A stretch of DNA of 64,000 nucleotides from NCBI GenBank assembly GCA_009692365.1, contig SHZJ01000007.1, positions 1 through 64,000 on the forward strand, read 5' to 3'. This DNA comes from Gammaproteobacteria bacterium. GTDB lineage: Bacteria > Pseudomonadota > Gammaproteobacteria > Ga0077536. The stretch's first letter is position 1. Every line of letters begins with the position of its first letter. The notes under the pieces are model-generated. The model was not told where the DNA came from. It saw nothing but the letters and a program-made list of their open reading frames with translations, and ran no database searches. The position numbers were made by a program, and so were the translations under genes. Positions 60,913-64,000 of the stretch are shown here, in pieces.

Positions 60913-63293
60913 ACGTGCAAGATTTGCTGCAGCAGGCTCTGGCGCAGCACCAGTCCGGGCGTTTTGAGGAGGCCGCGGCAAGCTGTCGAGAAGTCCTTAA
61001 GGCACACCGCGACAACGTCGATGCCTTGCATTTTCTGGCGCTCACGCAGCGTGAGCGCGGCGCGTTTGAGGAAGCGCAAGGCCTGCTGCTGAGGGTGGTT
61101 AAGCTGCGCCCGAAGTTTGCGGCAGCGCACGGAAATCTGGGTTTGGTCTACGCCGACCGGCAGCTTTTTCCGCAAGCGGACGCGGCTTACCGGCGCGCGT
61201 TAGCGCTTAACGCCGAGCTGCCAGAAACTTGGTTTAATCTGGGTAATCTGCTGCGCGCTACCGGCAAGCCCGAGGAGGCCATCGTCTGCTATGGCCACGC
61301 GCTGCAACGCAAAGCGCTCGCCGGTGCACAGCATAATTTGGCCGAGGCGCTGATCGAGACCGGCGAACCTGCGCGCGCGGTGGCACATTTTCGGGCCGCG
61401 CTGGAATTGGCACCGCAATCCCCTTTGATTTGGCACCGGCTGGGCAGCACGCTGCAGTCGTTGGGGGCTTTTGAAGCAGCGCTTCCCTGCCTGTTCCGCG
61501 CCACGCAACAGGCACCCGATTCCGCCGCAGCACAGAACGACTTCGGCAACGCACTCAACGATTTTGGCCGCACACCAGAAGCCGCCGCCTGCTACGAGCG
61601 CGCGCTGGCGCTTAAGCCCGGCTTGATCGAAGCGTGGAACAATCTTGGCAACGCGCAGCGCAAGCTGGGGCTGCTGCGCGAGGCCGAAGCCTCTTTCCGG
61701 CGTGCGCTGGCCGAAAAACCCGACTTCGCTGAGGCCTATCTCAATCTCGGCATCGTGCTCAAAATTGCCAACCGGGCAGAGGAGGCAATTTATTGCTTCC
61801 GGGAGGCGCTGATCCATCAGCCTGGTTTGGTTCAGGCGCATAACAATTTGGGGGTCGTGTTTACCGAAGGTGGCCGACACGCCGAGGCTATCGCCGAACT
61901 CCAGAGCGCGCTTGCCATCCGGCCGCAGTTTGCCGAGGCCTGGAACAATCTGGGTAATGTTTACAAAAATGCGGGCGAACTGCCGGCCGCGCTAGAGGCT
62001 TTTGCCCAGGCGCTCGAGTACCAGCCCGATTACACCGTTGCGCACAGTAATTATTTGTTCACGCTTAATTTTATCGACGGTGTGAGCGCGGACCACATTG
62101 CGCAGGCGCATCGTGACTGGGGCCTTCGTCATGTCGCAGGTATCGCCGTAGGCGCGCCGTACGCGAACTCTCCAGAGCCCCACCGGCGGCTTAAAATTGC
62201 CTATATCTCGCCAGATTTTCGCCATCACGCCTGCGCGTTTTTTATCGAGCCACTGCTGCGCGAGCACGACCGCTCGCAGGTGGAGGTGTACGCCTACGCG
62301 GAACTCGCCCAGCCCGACGCCATGACGCTGCGCCTGAAAAAGCACGTGGACGTGTGGCGCAGTATTACCGGGTTGCCCGATCAACAGGTGGCCGAGGTGA
62401 TTCGCGCCGATGGCATCGATGTGCTCATTGACCTTGCGGGCCATACCGCCAATGGCCGCTTGCTGACCTTGGCGCGCCGGCCCGCGCCGGTGCAGGTGAC
62501 CTATCTGGGTTATCCCGCTACCACCGGGCTGACGGCCATTGATTGGCGCTTGACCGATGGCGTGACGGAGCCGACCGAGTGCAGCGACGCTTGGTACACC
62601 GAGCAGCTGTACCGTCTGCCCCATAGCCTGTGGTGTTATCAACCGTTCGCGGACATGGGCCCAAGCACGGCCTTGCCGGCGCTGGCCCGCGGGCAGATAA
62701 GTTTTGGCTCCTTTAACAGCTACGCCAAAATTGGGCCACGCGTGGTGGCGCTGTGGGCGGCAGTTCTGCGCGCCTTGCCTAACGCTCGTCTGGTGATGAT
62801 CACGGTGCCCGCGGGGGACGCGCAAGAATTACTCTGGCAGGAGTTTGCCCGCCTGGAGATCCCCCGTGAACGGGTGGCGTTGCACGAGCGCTTACCGCGC
62901 GCAGCTTATGTGAAGCTGTTTTCTGAGGTAGATATTGCCCTTGACCCGTTTCCTTGCAACGGTGGCACGACCACCTGTGATGCGCTCTGGATGGGACTGC
63001 CGGTGGTGGCCTTGCAAGGTGACACGTTTTTATCGCGCGCGAGTTTGAGCGTTCTCACCGCCGCCGGGTGCGCGGAATTTTCTGCCCGCGACGAGCGTGC
63101 TTATGTCGAGCGCTGTGTTGGGTTAGCCGCCGATTGGGATGCCCTGAGTACACTTCGCCACGGCTTGCGGGCCCGCCTAAGCGCCTCGGCGCTGCTCAAC
63201 GCACCGGCCTTTGCACGTGACATCGAGTTGGCTTATCGCCACATGTGGATGGCGTGGTGCGCCGGTACGGCCCCCCCGGTCGCATCCGCTTAG
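60909..63293 (+). CDS. TPR/OGT-type glycosyltransferase (copy 2)
   Basis: A 794-residue protein with nine or more tetratricopeptide repeats at the N-terminus (FAAAHGNLGLVYADR, LIEAWNNLGNAQRK, FAEAYLNLGIVLK, FAEAWNNLGNVYK) and the same GT41 catalytic domain as copy 1: IAYISPDFRHHA, IDLAGHTANGR, SFNSYAKIG and DPFPCNGGTTTCDALWMGLP. It lacks the SEC-C motif. The GTG start overlaps the stop of copy 1 (GTGA), so both are co-translated. The catalytic halves are very alike, indicating tandem duplication. The different TPR arrays suggest different protein targets or a two-step process. Confidence 0.88.
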   Translation: MNVQDLLQQALAQHQSGRFEEAAASCREVLKAHRDNVDALHFLALTQRERGAFEEAQGLLLRVVKLRPKFAAAHGNLGLVYADRQLFPQADAAYRRALALNAELPETWFNLGNLLRATGKPEEAIVCYGHALQRKALAGAQHNLAEALIETGEPARAVAHFRAALELAPQSPLIWHRLGSTLQSLGAFEAALPCLFRATQQAPDSAAAQNDFGNALNDFGRTPEAAACYERALALKPGLIEAWNNLGNAQRKLGLLREAEASFRRALAEKPDFAEAYLNLGIVLKIANRAEEAIYCFREALIHQPGLVQAHNNLGVVFTEGGRHAEAIAELQSALAIRPQFAEAWNNLGNVYKNAGELPAALEAFAQALEYQPDYTVAHSNYLFTLNFIDGVSADHIAQAHRDWGLRHVAGIAVGAPYANSPEPHRRLKIAYISPDFRHHACAFFIEPLLREHDRSQVEVYAYAELAQPDAMTLRLKKHVDVWRSITGLPDQQVAEVIRADGIDVLIDLAGHTANGRLLTLARRPAPVQVTYLGYPATTGLTAIDWRLTDGVTEPTECSDAWYTEQLYRLPHSLWCYQPFADMGPSTALPALARGQISFGSFNSYAKIGPRVVALWAAVLRALPNARLVMITVPAGDAQELLWQEFARLEIPRERVALHERLPRAAYVKLFSEVDIALDPFPCNGGTTTCDALWMGLPVVALQGDTFLSRASLSVLTAAGCAEFSARDERAYVERCVGLAADWDALSTLRHGLRARLSASALLNAPAFARDIELAYRHMWMAWCAGTAPPVASA

Positions 63294-63299
63294 GTCGGG

Positions 63300-63404
63300 T
63301 TAAACCCACGGTATAGGCCAATGACGCCACGCCGGGGCGCGCGTTAGTTGGCGCACTGTCACTGCGGTGTTGGCCACGCGCCAACGCTGAAAATGGTAGT
63401 CCCG
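63300..63404 (-). pseudogene. Fossil copy of the 3' end of the adjacent GNAT gene
   Basis: The minus strand reads FQRWRVANTAVTVRQLTRAP, then WRHWPIPWV and a stop. The intact GNAT gene ends with FQRWLVANTAVTWRP, then WREWHIPWFDRI. Over 34 bases around the VANTAV codons 28 are identical. About 15 residues present in the gene are deleted in the fossil. It lies between the intact gene and the OGT gene and is too short to be a gene. Confidence 0.75.
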
Positions 63405-63423
63405 AGCAGATCAGATCGGCGGG

Positions 63424-64000
63424 CTAGATGCGGTCAAACCACGGGATATGCCATTCCCGCCACGCGGCGCGCTGGGCGCGCGGTGAAAAAATCTGCCAAT
63501 GGGCGAGTGTTTGTGGGCGCCACGTGACCGCCGTGTTCGCCACGAGCCAGCGTTGAAAATCGCTGGCCAAACGCTCGTTCACCCACACCCGGCTGGCACC
63601 GCGCTGTAGACGCTGCCAGAGTTCAGGAAAACTTTGGGGCGCGCCGGCCACCTCGTAGACGTAGCGGGTGGTGTCGTCTTGCCCCACGAGTGCATAGCCG
63701 GGCGTGGGGCCGGTCACGCTGACCACGGCGCTGGACGGGGCCGGCAGCGGTAGTGCACGCCACGCGGCGGCATCGCGCAGCACCCGCTGGGTTGAGCAGG
63801 CTTGCTGGATGGCCTCGAGTACGGGCCAACCGGGGTGCGGGGTTGGGGGGGAGGGCCGGGTGGTGGCGGGTGCCAAGGAACCCAGAACGCCCTGGTCGTT
63901 GGGTATCCAACCTAAGCGCTGATAAAAGCCCTCTAGCCCGCTCCACAGCACGGCAAAGTCGTAACCCTGTTGGGCCAGTTGCGCCACCAGCGCGCTGAGC
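63424..64000 (-). CDS. GNAT-family N-acetyltransferase (N-terminus beyond window)
   Basis: The C-terminal about 192 residues of an acetyltransferase-like protein; the N-terminal part lies right of the window. The visible LSALVAQLAQQGYDFAVLWSGLEGFYQRLGW is the late GNAT-domain strand-helix that packs against acetyl-CoA. It is followed by a long C-terminal domain (VYEVAGAPQSFPELWQRLQRGASRVWVNERLASDF) of a type seen in larger GNAT proteins such as the Eis group. The substrate is unknown. Confidence 0.7.
   Translation of the reverse strand, partial: LSALVAQLAQQGYDFAVLWSGLEGFYQRLGWIPNDQGVLGSLAPATTRPSPPTPHPGWPVLEAIQQACSTQRVLRDAAAWRALPLPAPSSAVVSVTGPTPGYALVGQDDTTRYVYEVAGAPQSFPELWQRLQRGASRVWVNERLASDFQRWLVANTAVTWRPQTLAHWQIFSPRAQRAAWREWHIPWFDRI

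Overview
The window comes from the chromosome of a GC-rich, flagellated, Gram-negative bacterium, most likely a gammaproteobacterium outside the enterics. Evidence for this is the flgZ/flgN/flgM/flgA-cheV-flgBCDEFGHIJKL order with sigma-54- and sigma-28-type promoters (a Pseudomonas-like layout), the sigma/FAD-protein/DUF1365/CFA-synthase stress operon, and many aerobic catabolic genes (nitrile hydratase, Rieske dioxygenases, bacterial luciferase-like monooxygenases, P450). No rRNA gene is present, so the genus cannot be named. There is one tRNA, tRNA-Ala(CGC). I see no phage, insertion sequence or CRISPR array.

Region by region. 1-5.9 kb: a cut-off ECF sigma factor gene diverges from a membrane-lipid operon (FAD oxidoreductase, DUF1365, cyclopropane-fatty-acid synthase-like methyltransferase). 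It faces a convergent SnoaL/SDR/DUF6134 group. Both divergent promoters carry the same TGATCC-N17-CGTA signature, which suggests one autoregulated stress regulon. 6.6-8.2 kb: a cobalt-type nitrile hydratase whose beta subunit is split into two genes, followed by a His-rich accessory protein. 8.4-13.0 kb: pentapeptide-repeat protein, cupin, flavin reductase, secreted protein, GT39 glycosyltransferase and GreB-like protein. 13.6-19.6 kb: a likely catabolic operon (FAH-family hydrolase, alpha/beta hydrolase, amidohydrolase, CoA-transferase, glutathionyl-hydroquinone reductase) followed by a DedA protein. 19.8-32 kb: mixed live and decaying genes. These are an amidase pseudogene, a cupredoxin plus an FTR1 permease with an outer-membrane-barrel-like extension, Rieske oxygenase genes plus a Rieske relic, an isochorismatase-like protein lacking catalytic residues, a Tat-exported amine oxidase with an exported RidA, and a frameshifted P450. 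32-37.6 kb: a TPR membrane protein, two NtaA/DszA-type monooxygenases and Dps. 37.7-40.2 kb: tRNA-Ala and an ArsS/GT2/DUF2064 operon of arsenosugar type.

40.3-63.3 kb is flagellar. It holds flgZ (ycgR), flgN, flgM and flgA on the minus strand, cheV and the rod-hook-ring operon flgB-flgL on the plus strand, then fliD, flaG and fliC on the minus strand. Divergent from fliC are two adjacent TPR/O-GlcNAc-transferase-like genes, good candidates for flagellin glycosylation. The right edge has a cut-off GNAT acetyltransferase with a fossil copy of its own 3' end beside it.

The observations I rank highest are the FTR1-barrel fusion, the three-subunit nitrile hydratase, the exported amine oxidase/RidA pair, the paired OGT genes beside flagellin, and the twin ECF promoters.
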